Shown: positions 1 through 9,700, numbered from the stretch's first letter. The stretch: DNA of 34,329 bases from Actinomycetota bacterium (GCA_017853685.1 JAFMJD010000009.1:1-34329), one strand, 5' to 3'. Made by a program: numbers and translations. The notes: a model not told the origin generated them from the sequence alone.

Positions 1-36
1 TGGGCCTATTTTCCCTGCTCGGGGACACCAAACACG

Positions 37-330
37 ATGGGGGAAATCGTGGAACGAATGCTGCTGGTCGCTCGCGACGCAGACGACCGACCCTGGCTGC
101 GCGCCGCCGCATGCCGTGGTCGGGAGCAGGCGACGGCCTTCTACCCGCCCATGCATCACGAGACGCGTGACGAACGGTCCGACCGTGAGCGGCGTGCCAA
201 GGAGATCTGCACCACCTGTGCGGTGCAGAGCGCCTGTCTGGACTACGCCCTCGGGGTACGCGAGCCCTTCGGCATCTGGGGTGGGATGACCGAGTACGAA
301 CGCAAGGCGATGCTCGCAACCGCAAGCTGA
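37..330 (+). CDS. WhiB-family Fe-S transcriptional regulator
   Basis: 97 aa ORF with AACRG...ICTTCAVQSACLDYAL (C..C.....C pattern) followed by GIWGGMTEYER, the WhiB G[VI]WGG signature. The start could also be the internal ATG at 'MLLVARD'. Confidence 0.92.
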   Translation: MGEIVERMLLVARDADDRPWLRAAACRGREQATAFYPPMHHETRDERSDRERRAKEICTTCAVQSACLDYALGVREPFGIWGGMTEYERKAMLATAS

Positions 331-368
331 TCGTCCGAACCGATCGTCGCCGGAACGACGCTGCCCAA

Positions 369-2126
369 TCAGGCCGTCGGCAGACGCGGGCCGCCGATGC
401 GCAGATCGTCTCGACGCCGGGTCACGCCGCGCGCATCGAGTTCACCCACTAGCGGCAACACATATTTTCGGGACGCGCCCGTGGCATCTCGAAATTGCGC
501 CACGGTGAATCCCCCGGGGTGCTCGCGCAACAGGTCGGCTGCGATCCGTGATGCGGTGTCGATCGCATCAATGTGAAAGAAGATTCCGTCTCGCTCCACG
601 AGCATCCCGCGCCGCACCAGTGCGCGTAGCACACCGCGATCGATGCCCTCGGGTGCCGGGGGAGCGAACCCGCCCGAGCGAGCGGCCGCAATGAACGGAT
701 GGTCAGCCAGTTCGTCACGTTCGGCTACCGGGCGTACGTACCCATCGGCCACCTCGAGCGATGTTGCGAGGGCCAGAGCGGCGCGCTGGCGCTCGTCGAG
801 TGCAGCGAGGTCGAGGCCCGGCGCCGGCGCTGCTGTTACCCGGGCGACGAGCGCTGCCACGACGTCGTCCACCTCGCCGGGTGCCGTCACCCACGATCCG
901 AGCGTGGGAGTCCGGCGTTCACCCGTGAGTGCCTCGAGTTCGTCCACGTGCACCCAGCGTCGTTCGGCGATCACCCGGTCCACCGAGCGATCGGGCCGCG
1001 CCCGTGCGGCGGAGCGAATAGGGGCAACATCGAGGATCTCGCCGCCACCGACGGTTTCGTTGCGGCCGGACTCGCGCAGCACGAAACGATCACCGGGCAG
1101 CAACGCCACCTCGCGGGAGAGATGCAGTCGCACATTCCCGGTGGAAGCCGGAGTGATTGCATCAGGGCCCAGCACGCGCAGTCGAACCGGAAACTCACCC
1201 GAACCGATGTAGGCCACGTAGGCCCCACGGCGCGAAACATCATGATCGACCGAAGCCAACACCGTGAGCGACGCGTCCACACGCCGCGATGGACGCCAGC
1301 GCGCGTGCACGATCACGACATCACCGCGCGCGAGATCGCTGTGCTCCACCCCCGACAGATTGAGTGCCACGCGGTGGCCGGGTCCGATCTCGTTCACCGC
1401 GCGCCCCAAGGTCTGTATTGCCCGCACGCGGACCGGCAGGACGCCGCGCTCGGTGAGTACCTCTACCTGATCGCCCGATGCCAAGGGCCCGCCGGTGAGT
1501 GTTCCCGTCACCACGGTGCCGGACCCGCGTGCGGCAAAGACGCGGTCGATCCACAGGCGGGGACGTGCGTTGTCTGCTGGTGACGGCGCAGCACGCAGCA
1601 TCGACGCCAACTCGTTGCGCAACGCCTCCAGGCCCGCGCCGGTCACCGACGACACCGCAATCAACGGTGCAGCCTCGAGAAAGGTGCCCGAGACACGATC
1701 AGCGATCTCGAGTTCCACGATCTCGCGCCATTCGTCGTCCACGAGATCGGACTTGGTGAGCGCAATCACGCCGTGGCGTATTCCGAGCAATTCGAGAATC
1801 CGGAGATGTTCCTCGGTCTGGGGCTTCCATCCCTCGGTAGCGGCGACCACGAACAGGCAGGTCTCCACCGCACCGACACCTGCAAGCATGTTGCGCACGA
1901 ATCGCGTGTGACCGGGCACATCGACGAACGAGACGCCAACATCATCGGCAAGCAAGGTGTGGGCAAATCCGAGATCGATCGTGAGACCGCGTCGCTTCTC
2001 CTCCTCGAAACGATCGGGATCCGTCCCGGTGAGCGCTCGCACCAGCGACGACTTTCCGTGGTCGACATGACCCGCCGTGGCGACCACCCGGGTCATCACA
2101 TCATCGGCATGCTCGGCGTTGCTCAT
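369..2126 (-). CDS. selB: Selenocysteine-specific translation elongation factor SelB
   Basis: 585 aa; [51 protein letters not shown] GTPase motifs; long C-terminal extension as in SelB; adjacent to selA. Confidence 0.95.
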   Translation of the reverse strand: MSNAEHADDVMTRVVATAGHVDHGKSSLVRALTGTDPDRFEEEKRRGLTIDLGFAHTLLADDVGVSFVDVPGHTRFVRNMLAGVGAVETCLFVVAATEGWKPQTEEHLRILELLGIRHGVIALTKSDLVDDEWREIVELEIADRVSGTFLEAAPLIAVSSVTGAGLEALRNELASMLRAAPSPADNARPRLWIDRVFAARGSGTVVTGTLTGGPLASGDQVEVLTERGVLPVRVRAIQTLGRAVNEIGPGHRVALNLSGVEHSDLARGDVVIVHARWRPSRRVDASLTVLASVDHDVSRRGAYVAYIGSGEFPVRLRVLGPDAITPASTGNVRLHLSREVALLPGDRFVLRESGRNETVGGGEILDVAPIRSAARARPDRSVDRVIAERRWVHVDELEALTGERRTPTLGSWVTAPGEVDDVVAALVARVTAAPAPGLDLAALDERQRAALALATSLEVADGYVRPVAERDELADHPFIAAARSGGFAPPAPEGIDRGVLRALVRRGMLVERDGIFFHIDAIDTASRIAADLLREHPGGFTVAQFRDATGASRKYVLPLVGELDARGVTRRRDDLRIGGPRLPTA

Positions 2127-2145
2127 CGCATCGACCCGCCAGACC

Positions 2146-3402
2146 TCACGCTGCGAGTGAGCCGAGTGCAGCCGCTACCACGGCATCATCGATCGGATCG
2201 ACCGTTCGCAGATCCACATACGTGACCTGATCACGCACCCGCGTAACCACGGGCACGGTGTGGCGACGCAGCACGGCTGCGTGATCACCGTCGATGGCAA
2301 GACCGAACGAGGGCATCGTGATGCCGGGCAGCGACCCAGCACCGGGCAACGCCTCGAGATCCACCGGCCGACCGATGCCGATGGCATGCGCCCGCTCGCG
2401 CAGCGTTGCGACCGGAGTCGTGGCCATGGTCCAGAACGGCACCGACTCGGTAACAGTCCTGCGCAGATACGCCATTGCCACCTCGTGCAACGACGACAAC
2501 ACCAGAGCCCCGGGGCGCAGTGCTCGCATCAGCGGATGGCGTGCGCAACGCTCGACCAGTTCGCTGCTCCCTGCGATCACACCGGCCTGCGGACCACCGA
2601 ACAACTTGTCGGTGCTGAAGGTCACGAGGGAGGCGCCCTCGGCGAGTGTCTGTCGAGCCGCAGGCTCACCCTGCAGCCATGCAGGCGGTCCGGCAGGAAG
2701 CCACGGGCACGCCGCATCGAGGAGACCCGATCCGATATCGGCCACCACAGGGATGCCGAGTGAGGCCAATTCGGACACCGGGGTGTCCTCGACAAAACCC
2801 TCGACGCGGTAGTTCGAGGGATGGATCTTGAAGATGAGTGACGTGGCCGGTGAGATCACCCGTCGATAGTCGTCGAGTCGGGTGCGATTGGTGGTGCCGA
2901 CATCGACGAGGCGCGCACCGGACTGCTCCATCACCTCGGGCACGCGGAAACCGCCACCGATCTCCACGCTCTCACCGCGTGCCACCGGAACATCGCCGCC
3001 GGATGCGAGTGCACTCAACACGAGCAGCACCGCCGCTGCGTTGTTGTTCACCACTATTGCCGACTCGGCGCCGCACAGACGGGCGAGCAGACCGCCCACT
3101 GCGTGCTGACGAGACCCACGTCGGCCGCTCTCGAGGTCGATCTCCAGGTTCACTGCACGGGCGTCACGCGCGATGCGCATGGGTGCCCGACCGAGGTTGG
3201 TGTGCAGCAGGACGCCGGTTGCGTTCACCACTGGTTGCAGGAGGGTGCGCGCAAAGTGCTCGGCGTCGTTCGTCGCTTGCTGCCATTCGCCGCGGCCGAT
3301 GGCTGCACGCGCGATCTCCACCAGGATCGGATGCGGAAGCCCCGATGGTGCAAGCGAACGAGCGAGCGCGTCGACCGACGGTGGACGAGAGGTGCTGCTC
3401 AC
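2146..3402 (-). CDS. selA: L-seryl-tRNA(Sec) selenium transferase SelA
   Basis: NATGVLLHTNLGRAP, ESAIVVNNNAAAVLLVLSALA, VDVGTTNRTRLDDY, FSTDKLFGGPQAG (PLP lysine region). The track ORF extends to 3654 but overlaps the upstream gene; the GTG at 3402 (VSSTSRPPSVDAL) is the likely start. Confidence 0.93.
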   Translation of the reverse strand: MSSTSRPPSVDALARSLAPSGLPHPILVEIARAAIGRGEWQQATNDAEHFARTLLQPVVNATGVLLHTNLGRAPMRIARDARAVNLEIDLESGRRGSRQHAVGGLLARLCGAESAIVVNNNAAAVLLVLSALASGGDVPVARGESVEIGGGFRVPEVMEQSGARLVDVGTTNRTRLDDYRRVISPATSLIFKIHPSNYRVEGFVEDTPVSELASLGIPVVADIGSGLLDAACPWLPAGPPAWLQGEPAARQTLAEGASLVTFSTDKLFGGPQAGVIAGSSELVERCARHPLMRALRPGALVLSSLHEVAMAYLRRTVTESVPFWTMATTPVATLRERAHAIGIGRPVDLEALPGAGSLPGITMPSFGLAIDGDHAAVLRRHTVPVVTRVRDQVTYVDLRTVDPIDDAVVAAALGSLAA

Positions 3403-3424
3403 CGATGGCCCCTGTGCATGGCGG

Positions 3425-4765
3425 TCAGTCTGTCGCGTTGTTGTCCGGCGTGTCGGGGCGACGACGCTCGCGGTAGTCACGGGCACCGCCGGACTCGGGC
3501 TCCACCTGAAGCGTGACGCCATCGATGGCCACCACGCGAACACGGTCGCCGCGACCGATCGGCGTTGCGCGATTGGTGCGTGCCCGCCACTGAGCCCCGC
3601 GCACCTCCACCACACCTTCGGGATCGACCGCGAGCAGCGCCTCGCCGAACTCACCGATCATCCATTCGCGTCCGATGGTGGGTGTCGCAAATCGTGTTCG
3701 CACCATCGACGGCATACCGACGATGAATGCGAGCGCAATGCCGAGCATGCCCACCACCAGCGTCACCCACGAGAGCGAGAAACCATCGCGGAAGAGCCAG
3801 AGCGCGCCCACCAAATTGCCGAACAGACCGACACCGGTCCAAAAACGCGGTATTCCCACCTGCACATCGACCGCACAGGCGAGCATCGACGCAATGATGA
3901 CGCCGAGCGCCCAGTTGCGCAGCGGTAGGACTCCGAAGCCGTAACAGGCAAGCACCAGACAGCCCGCCCCGATCACGCCCGCCAGACCGACACCAGCGGT
4001 GTAGAACTCGAAGATGAGCAGTGCGAGCGCGGTGATGAACAACAGGTAGGCGATCGGGGGGCTCGCCACCGTGTGGAATACGCGATCGGCAAGTCCAAGA
4101 TCCGTGAACCGAGCAGCAGTGAGCTGTTGTTGCGGTGTTCCGTTCTTGATCGTTTCGGACGCGGTGTCGAGGGTCTTGCCGTTGTAGACGAGACCGTCGA
4201 GTCCGGCGATCATGTTCTTCACGATCTCGATCGTGGGGTCCTTGCTCTCGATGCGCACCAACCCGAGCAGCCGGGCGTCTTGGGCACCCACTGTGCGCGA
4301 GCGAAGCTCTTCGGCCGCATCGCCCAGTTGCATCGTGACGCCTTCGGGTGTGAGCGGCGCTCCGAAATCGCCGATCTTGGTCTTTCCGGCCATGCCGGTG
4401 GCTGCTGCTGCACCCAACAACTGCCCGGACATCCCGAGAGCACGAGAACCCGACGGACCGACCCAGATCGCAACGGGAATCGGCGACTCTGCGATGCGCT
4501 GGGCGAGTCGCTCCATGCGCTCACGGCTCACCACCGCGCCCCTGCTGTTCATCTGCAGTACGAGCGCCTGCGAACCGTTGTCGACCGCCCGGTCGATTGC
4601 TCGCTCGATGCCATTTGCCAGCACGGGGTCGATGAGACCCGTGACCTTGAACACATCGACGGGAGCCGACGCAGGTCCGGCGGTGGCGCCGGCATCCTGT
4701 GCGAAGGCCTGCGCCGCCGGACCGACCATCGCGGCCACAAAGATGACGATGGCTAACCTGCGCAC
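3425..4765 (-). CDS. NfeD-family membrane-bound ClpP-class protease-like protein
   Basis: Signal peptide VRRLAIVIFVAAMVGPAAQAFA; ClpP-like N-terminal half (VDVFKVTGLIDPVLANGIERAIDRAVDNGSQALVLQMNSRGAVVS); several TM segments; C-terminal OB-like NfeD domain (IGEFGEALLAVDPEGVVEVRGAQWRARTN...GDRVRVVAIDGVTLQVEP). Start set to the GTG at 4765, preceded by an SD. Confidence 0.85.
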   Translation of the reverse strand: MRRLAIVIFVAAMVGPAAQAFAQDAGATAGPASAPVDVFKVTGLIDPVLANGIERAIDRAVDNGSQALVLQMNSRGAVVSRERMERLAQRIAESPIPVAIWVGPSGSRALGMSGQLLGAAAATGMAGKTKIGDFGAPLTPEGVTMQLGDAAEELRSRTVGAQDARLLGLVRIESKDPTIEIVKNMIAGLDGLVYNGKTLDTASETIKNGTPQQQLTAARFTDLGLADRVFHTVASPPIAYLLFITALALLIFEFYTAGVGLAGVIGAGCLVLACYGFGVLPLRNWALGVIIASMLACAVDVQVGIPRFWTGVGLFGNLVGALWLFRDGFSLSWVTLVVGMLGIALAFIVGMPSMVRTRFATPTIGREWMIGEFGEALLAVDPEGVVEVRGAQWRARTNRATPIGRGDRVRVVAIDGVTLQVEPESGGARDYRERRRPDTPDNNATD

Positions 4766-4784
4766 AAGTTCCTCCGGAGGGAGT

Positions 4785-5762
4785 GTGGTCCAACTGCAGT
4801 CGTTCACCGCCTCCCGCCTGGCGATCGTCGCTGGCAAGGGTGGAGTCGGCAAGACCACGGTAACGGCCGCGCTCGCCAGAGCGGCAGCCGAACAGGGTCT
4901 CCGGGTGCTGGTCATCGAGATGGACGGCCGACCGGGACTCGCCGAACTCATCGGCGGTGAACGCGCGGTCTCCCCACTCGGCTACGACGAGCAGGTGCTG
5001 CTCGAGGGCTGCGGCCCCGACAGCACCGGTCGGGTGAGTGCCCGGAGTCTGTCTGCTGCTGCCGCTCTCGTGGAATACCTCGACGAGCACGGCATGCGCC
5101 GGATCTCGCGGCGCCTCGTGTCGTCGGGCGTGGTGGACGTGGTCTCCACCGCAGCCCCGGGACTGCCGGACCTGCTGGTGCTCGGAAAGATCAAACAACT
5201 CGAACGCAGCGGCACTGCAGACCTCATGATTGTGGACGGACCGGCCGCGGGTCACGCCATCACGTTTCTCATGGCTGCGGCCGGCTTGAGCGAGGCGGTC
5301 TCGAGCGGCCCCATCCACACACAGGCAAACGATGTGTTGTCGATGCTGCGTGACCCAGCACGTTGCCAGGTGGTGCTGGTGACGATCCCCGAGGAGACTC
5401 CCATCAACGAAACCATCGAGACGGCGTTCGCCCTCGAGGATCGCGTGGGCGTGCAGCTCGGTCCGGTTGTGGTGAACGGATTCGACTCTGCAGGCCTCGC
5501 CGTGCCGGATCCGTCCACGATCGACCCGACGATGCTGGACTCCGAGCCACGCATCAACACACTGGGTGTGCGTGAAGCGCTCATGAGTGCCGCACGATTT
5601 CGCCGTGGGCGCGCCGCCGACCAAGCGGTTCAGGTGGAGCGGCTTGCTTCGGCGCTCCCGCTCCCGCAGGTTCACCTGCCCGCGCTGTTCGACGCGGCAA
5701 TCGACCACTCACACGTGGCAGAACTCGCCCACGCGCTCACGGCCACCGGTGAACGAGCATGA
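4785..5762 (+). CDS. ArsA/Get3-like ATPase, subunit 1
   Basis: SRLAIVAGKGGVGKTTVTAALARAAAEQGLRVLVIEMDGRPGLAELIGG: ArsA-type deviant Walker A with signature lysine; DLMIVDGPAAGHAITFL. GTG at 4785 preceded by ggaggg. Confidence 0.88.
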   Translation: MVQLQSFTASRLAIVAGKGGVGKTTVTAALARAAAEQGLRVLVIEMDGRPGLAELIGGERAVSPLGYDEQVLLEGCGPDSTGRVSARSLSAAAALVEYLDEHGMRRISRRLVSSGVVDVVSTAAPGLPDLLVLGKIKQLERSGTADLMIVDGPAAGHAITFLMAAAGLSEAVSSGPIHTQANDVLSMLRDPARCQVVLVTIPEETPINETIETAFALEDRVGVQLGPVVVNGFDSAGLAVPDPSTIDPTMLDSEPRINTLGVREALMSAARFRRGRAADQAVQVERLASALPLPQVHLPALFDAAIDHSHVAELAHALTATGERA

Positions 5763-6871
5763 ACCCGCCGTTCGCCTCGTTGCTCGATACTGCATCGGTA
5801 CTCATCTGTGCCGGAGCGGGCGGCGTGGGCAAGACCACGACCTCGGCTGCGATCGCCCTTGCGGCAGCGCGACGCGGGCGCCGGGTGGTTGTGGTCACCA
5901 TCGATCCGGCGCGGCGACTCGCCGATGCGATCGGCGTGACGCTCTCGCACCAACCCGAACAGGTGCAGGCAGTGGGCCCCGGCGAGTTGTGGGCCGTGAT
6001 GCTCGATACCGGCGCAACCTTCGACGGTCTGGTTCGCACCTACTCGAAGGATCCGTCTCAGGCCGAGAACATCCTGCAGAACCGCTTCTACCGCAACATG
6101 GCCGACTCGCTGTCGGGCACCCAGGAGTTCATGGCCGCCGAGAAACTCCACGAACTGCACCACGACACGCGTTTCGACCTCGTCGTGGTGGATACACCGC
6201 CCACGCGCAACGCACTCGACTTCCTCGAGGCACCCAAACAATTGGTGCACTTCCTCGATCATCGGCTGTACCGCGTGCTGGTGGCACCCACGCGCCTCGG
6301 CATGCGCGTGGCGAGCGCTGCAGCGCAACCATTCGTGAAGATGATGTCGAAGGTGGTGGGTGGCGACGCCCTCGGCGAGGCGATCGCGTTCTTCCAGGCC
6401 TTCGATGGCATGGAGCCGGGGTTCCGTGAGCGAGCGGCAGCCGTGATGGAACTGCTCGCTCATCCCGGAACCGGGTACGTCCTCGTCACATCCCCGCGGC
6501 GCGCCGCGGTCGACGAGACCGTGTTCTTCGCCTCGGAACTGCACCGCCAACAGCTGGCTGTATCGGCATTGGTGGCCAACCGGGTGCACCCCGAGTTCGC
6601 CCCGCTGCTCGGCGATTCGGATCTCCACGATGCCACCGTGTCCACGGCGGGCACGACGATCGGGGGTCTCTGGGACAACCTGCTCACGCTGCGGCGCGCA
6701 GTCCGCAGCGAGACCGCCGTGATCGACGGACTCCTCGACTCCACCGGACTCGACCAGACGGTCGCACGAGCCTCGGTCCCGCTGCTCGATCACGATGTTC
6801 ATGACCTCGACTCGCTGCAGATCGTGGCCGAACACCTCGTGGGTCTGCCTCGATCGGGTGCGCTCGGGTAG
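5759..6871 (+). CDS. ArsA/Get3-like ATPase, subunit 2
   Basis: SVLICAGAGGVGKTTTSAAIALAAARRGRRVVVVTIDPARRLADAIG; DLVVVDTPPTRNALDFLEAPKQLVHFLDHRLYR. Start overlaps the upstream stop (ATGA at 5759-5762). Confidence 0.92.
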   Translation: MNPPFASLLDTASVLICAGAGGVGKTTTSAAIALAAARRGRRVVVVTIDPARRLADAIGVTLSHQPEQVQAVGPGELWAVMLDTGATFDGLVRTYSKDPSQAENILQNRFYRNMADSLSGTQEFMAAEKLHELHHDTRFDLVVVDTPPTRNALDFLEAPKQLVHFLDHRLYRVLVAPTRLGMRVASAAAQPFVKMMSKVVGGDALGEAIAFFQAFDGMEPGFRERAAAVMELLAHPGTGYVLVTSPRRAAVDETVFFASELHRQQLAVSALVANRVHPEFAPLLGDSDLHDATVSTAGTTIGGLWDNLLTLRRAVRSETAVIDGLLDSTGLDQTVARASVPLLDHDVHDLDSLQIVAEHLVGLPRSGALG

Positions 6872-6882
6872 GGTCAGTAGCC

Positions 6883-7284
6883 GTGCATGTACTCATCGCC
6901 ACCGACGCCACCTGGGTGCTCGACGAGGTCAAGGCTGCGCTCGAGGCCCCCGGTACCACCTTCACCGTCTGTCGCAACGGCCGCGAGGTCTCGCCGGCAG
7001 TACGGGCGTCGATGCCCGATGTGGCAATCCTCGACCTGCAGATCGGATCGATGGGCGGCATGGCCGTCACCATGGCCCTGCGACTCGACGAATCCGCCGG
7101 TGCGCTCGACCACGTGCCCGTGGTGATGTTGCTGGACCGCACCGCCGATGTTCACCTCGCCCGACGCAGCGGCGCCGAGTCGTGGCTCGTCAAACCCTTG
7201 GACCCCATCCGCATTCGACAGGCGGTGGGTTGCGCACTCCACCCATCGGCGGCTCCCGATGGAGAACCCGCCGTCTCTGGCTAG
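6883..7284 (+). CDS. Stand-alone response-regulator receiver (CheY-like) domain protein
   Basis: 133 aa; MPDVAILDLQIGSMGGMAVTMALR (phospho-acceptor Asp) and GAESWLVKPLDP (KP motif). No output domain. Confidence 0.8.
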   Translation: MHVLIATDATWVLDEVKAALEAPGTTFTVCRNGREVSPAVRASMPDVAILDLQIGSMGGMAVTMALRLDESAGALDHVPVVMLLDRTADVHLARRSGAESWLVKPLDPIRIRQAVGCALHPSAAPDGEPAVSG

Positions 7285-7303
7285 AGTTCCTCTCTCCAAT
7301 GAC

Positions 7304-7378
7304 CGGGGTGTAGCGCAGCTTGGTTAGCGCGCCACGTTCGGGACGTGGAGGCCGGGAGTTCGAATCTCCCCACCCCGA
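7304..7378 (+). tRNA. tRNA-Pro (anticodon CGG)
   Basis: Cloverleaf folded by eye: acceptor CGGGGTG/CACCCCG, D stem GCGC/GCGC, anticodon stem CCACG/CGTGG with loop TTCGGGA, T arm GGGAG-TTCGAAT-CTCCC, discriminator A; CCA not encoded. Confidence 0.96.
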
Positions 7379-7443
7379 CGGTCAGGTATCCGGGTCGGCC
7401 CGCACGGGTCGGCCCGGTTCCCGTTTTCGGCCAGACTGACCCC

Positions 7444-8748
7444 GTGCCCGGGCCGACCTTCCACAACATGGCCGACGCCGTGGCTGCCATTGGCCAGGCC
7501 GACACCCTGGCACTCCCGCTCGGGCCAGGGGTGCCCGGTGGCTTTCTGCATGCGCTCGGCGAGCGCGACGACTTCACTGCGCTCGAGGTGTTCGGCGCGC
7601 TGCTGCCCGACCTCTACCAACTCTTCATGCGCAGTGGCGTGCGCTACCGCAGTGGCTTCTTCGGACCCGCCGAACGCTTCCTGCGGGATTCGGGCGCCGA
7701 CATCGACTTCGTGCCCGCTGATTTCCGACGCTTCGAACCCATCCTCCAACACCTGCGCCCACGCGTCATGGCCACCGCCGGGGCGATGCCGGTGGACGGG
7801 TGGGTGAGCCTCTCGCTCCATGCCGGTGCGACCGTGGACGAGTTGCACCGTGCTGCCGCCGACCCCAGTCGCATCGTGGTGGTGGAGGTGAGCGAGCACT
7901 TCCCGCGCACACTGGGTGTGGAGCCCGACCACCCACATCGACTGCACGTCAGTGAGATCGACTTCTTGGTGGAGACCGACCGCAAACCGCTCGATCTCGC
8001 CGACACCGAACCCACCGATGCCGAGCGAGCGATCGCCGAGCACGCCATGCGTTTCTTCCACGACGGCTGCACGGTGCAGACCGGGATCGGCGGTATCCCG
8101 AACCAGATCGCTACACAGCTGGCGCTCGGTCCGTACAGCGATCTCGGCGTGCATTCCGAGATGTTCACCACCGGTCTCATGCGACTGCACCAGTCGGGAA
8201 AGGTCTCGAACCGCAAGAACAGCGAGTTCGACGGTTTCACTCCCACCACGTTCGCAGCGGGGATTCCCGATCTGTACCGATGGCTGCACAACAACACCGA
8301 CGTGCGCTTCCTGCCGGTTCGTCTGGTGAACTCACCCGAACGAATTGCGCGCAACCGCAACATGGTCTCCATCAACGGTGCGATGGCGGTGGACCTCTCG
8401 GGGCAGATCGTGGCGGACTCGGTGCTCGGCAAACAGTTCAGCGGAGTCGGTGGCCACGAAGATTTCGTGTCGGGTCCCGGACTGTCGGCGAGTGGTCGCA
8501 GTCTCATCTGCCTGCCGTCCACCACCGCCGTGGGCGGCACCGTGGTTTCGCGCATTGTCACCGAACTACCCACCGGCAGCGTGGTGTCCACTCCACGACA
8601 CCAGGTGGATGTGGTCATCACCGAGTTCGGTGCCGCAGAACTGCATGGACGCACGATCCGCGAACGCGCACGTGCACTTGCAGAGATCGGTCACCCAGAT
8701 TTTCGCGACGCCCTGCGCGCACGGGCCGAGCAGTGGCCCTCGGACTGA
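7444..8748 (+). CDS. Acetyl-CoA hydrolase / 4-hydroxybutyrate CoA-transferase family protein
   Basis: DGCTVQTGIGGIPNQIATQLALGPYSDLGVHSEMFTTGLMRLHQSGKVSN; MVSINGAMAVDLSGQIVADSVLGKQFSGVGGHEDFVSG. Start reset to the GTG at 7444, since the track ORF start lies in the tRNA. Confidence 0.9.
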   Translation: MPGPTFHNMADAVAAIGQADTLALPLGPGVPGGFLHALGERDDFTALEVFGALLPDLYQLFMRSGVRYRSGFFGPAERFLRDSGADIDFVPADFRRFEPILQHLRPRVMATAGAMPVDGWVSLSLHAGATVDELHRAAADPSRIVVVEVSEHFPRTLGVEPDHPHRLHVSEIDFLVETDRKPLDLADTEPTDAERAIAEHAMRFFHDGCTVQTGIGGIPNQIATQLALGPYSDLGVHSEMFTTGLMRLHQSGKVSNRKNSEFDGFTPTTFAAGIPDLYRWLHNNTDVRFLPVRLVNSPERIARNRNMVSINGAMAVDLSGQIVADSVLGKQFSGVGGHEDFVSGPGLSASGRSLICLPSTTAVGGTVVSRIVTELPTGSVVSTPRHQVDVVITEFGAAELHGRTIRERARALAEIGHPDFRDALRARAEQWPSD

Positions 8749-8766
8749 CGCTGCCGCTACTCGCTG

Positions 8767-9642
8767 CTACTGCACGCGCCGGATGACGCGCTCGGCGAAC
8801 TGCTCCATTGCTTCGGTGGGCGAGGGCTTCATCATCGTGAATGCCGGAACGATGATGCGTCCGACCCCGATCGATGCCATCTCCTGCACCGCACCCACCG
8901 GATCGTCGCCGAAGATGCCGGGATGTCCAGCAGAGAACTCGATCGCCGACGGATCACGGCCTGCCGCTGCCGCTGTCTGACGAACAATGTCGAAACTCTC
9001 GGCGAGCTCCGCAGGAGAGCCGCGCCCGGGGAAGAACCCATCACCGAGTCGACCGGCGCGCTCGGCCGCCGCGCGCGAGTGACCACCCACGACGATCGGC
9101 ACCGACGACTGCGCAGGTTTCGGATTGCTGGACACATTGGTGAAGCTGGCGAACCGTCCGCTGTACGACGCGTGATCACGCGCCCAGAGCGAACGAAGCA
9201 CCTCGATGTACTCATCGGTGCGCTGGCCCCGCGCATCCCACGGAACCCCGAGAGCGTCGAATTCCTCCTTGAGCCAACCCACACCGATGCCGAGCTCCAC
9301 TCGACCACCCGACAGATGGTCGAGGGTGGCCACCTCCTTCGCGAGCACCAACGGATTGCGCTGCGGGAGGATGAGGATCCCCGTGGCGAGGCGCAGCGTG
9401 GTGGTCACTGCAGCCACGTACGAGAGCCAGATCAGCGGATCGGGTATCGGGGTGGAGGGAGCAGCGGGCATCTTGCCGGTCGGGCTGTACGGATACGCAG
9501 ACTGGTAGCCGTCGGGGAAGATCACGTGTTCCACGGTCCAGAACGACTCGAATCCCGCCGCCTCGGCGGCACGAGCCGCCTCCACCGCGCCAGCCGGTTC
9601 GGACCAGCCCATCGTGTTTGCGAACACCACGCCGAATTTCAT
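8767..9642 (-). CDS. LLM-class (probably F420-dependent) oxidoreductase
   Basis: MKFGVVFANT...ARAAEAAGFESFWTVEHVIFPDGY; ATGILILPQRNPLVLAKEVATLDHLSGGRVELGIGVGWLKEEFDALG; PIVVGGHSRAAAERAGRLGDGFFPG: luciferase-like monooxygenase motifs. Confidence 0.93.
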   Translation of the reverse strand: MKFGVVFANTMGWSEPAGAVEAARAAEAAGFESFWTVEHVIFPDGYQSAYPYSPTGKMPAAPSTPIPDPLIWLSYVAAVTTTLRLATGILILPQRNPLVLAKEVATLDHLSGGRVELGIGVGWLKEEFDALGVPWDARGQRTDEYIEVLRSLWARDHASYSGRFASFTNVSSNPKPAQSSVPIVVGGHSRAAAERAGRLGDGFFPGRGSPAELAESFDIVRQTAAAAGRDPSAIEFSAGHPGIFGDDPVGAVQEMASIGVGRIIVPAFTMMKPSPTEAMEQFAERVIRRVQ

Positions 9643-9700
9643 GCGGGGAACGTAGTGCATCGTGAAACGCTGCGCGCGTGAGTCTCGTACGCTGGGCCGC

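Noticed and set aside
3403-3654. N-terminal extension of the SelA ORF
   Set aside because: Overlaps the 3' end of the nfeD-like gene with basic, non-conserved sequence; GTG at 3402 fits SelA better.
4521-6835. 395-aa (4521-5708) and 387-aa (5672-6835) minus-strand ORFs
   Set aside because: Both lie opposite the ArsA-like ATPases with clear Walker motifs; no recognisable domains in the antisense translations.
7324-8289. 321-aa minus-strand ORF crossing the tRNA and CoA-transferase
   Set aside because: Antisense to a confident CDS and to the tRNA; no domain signature.
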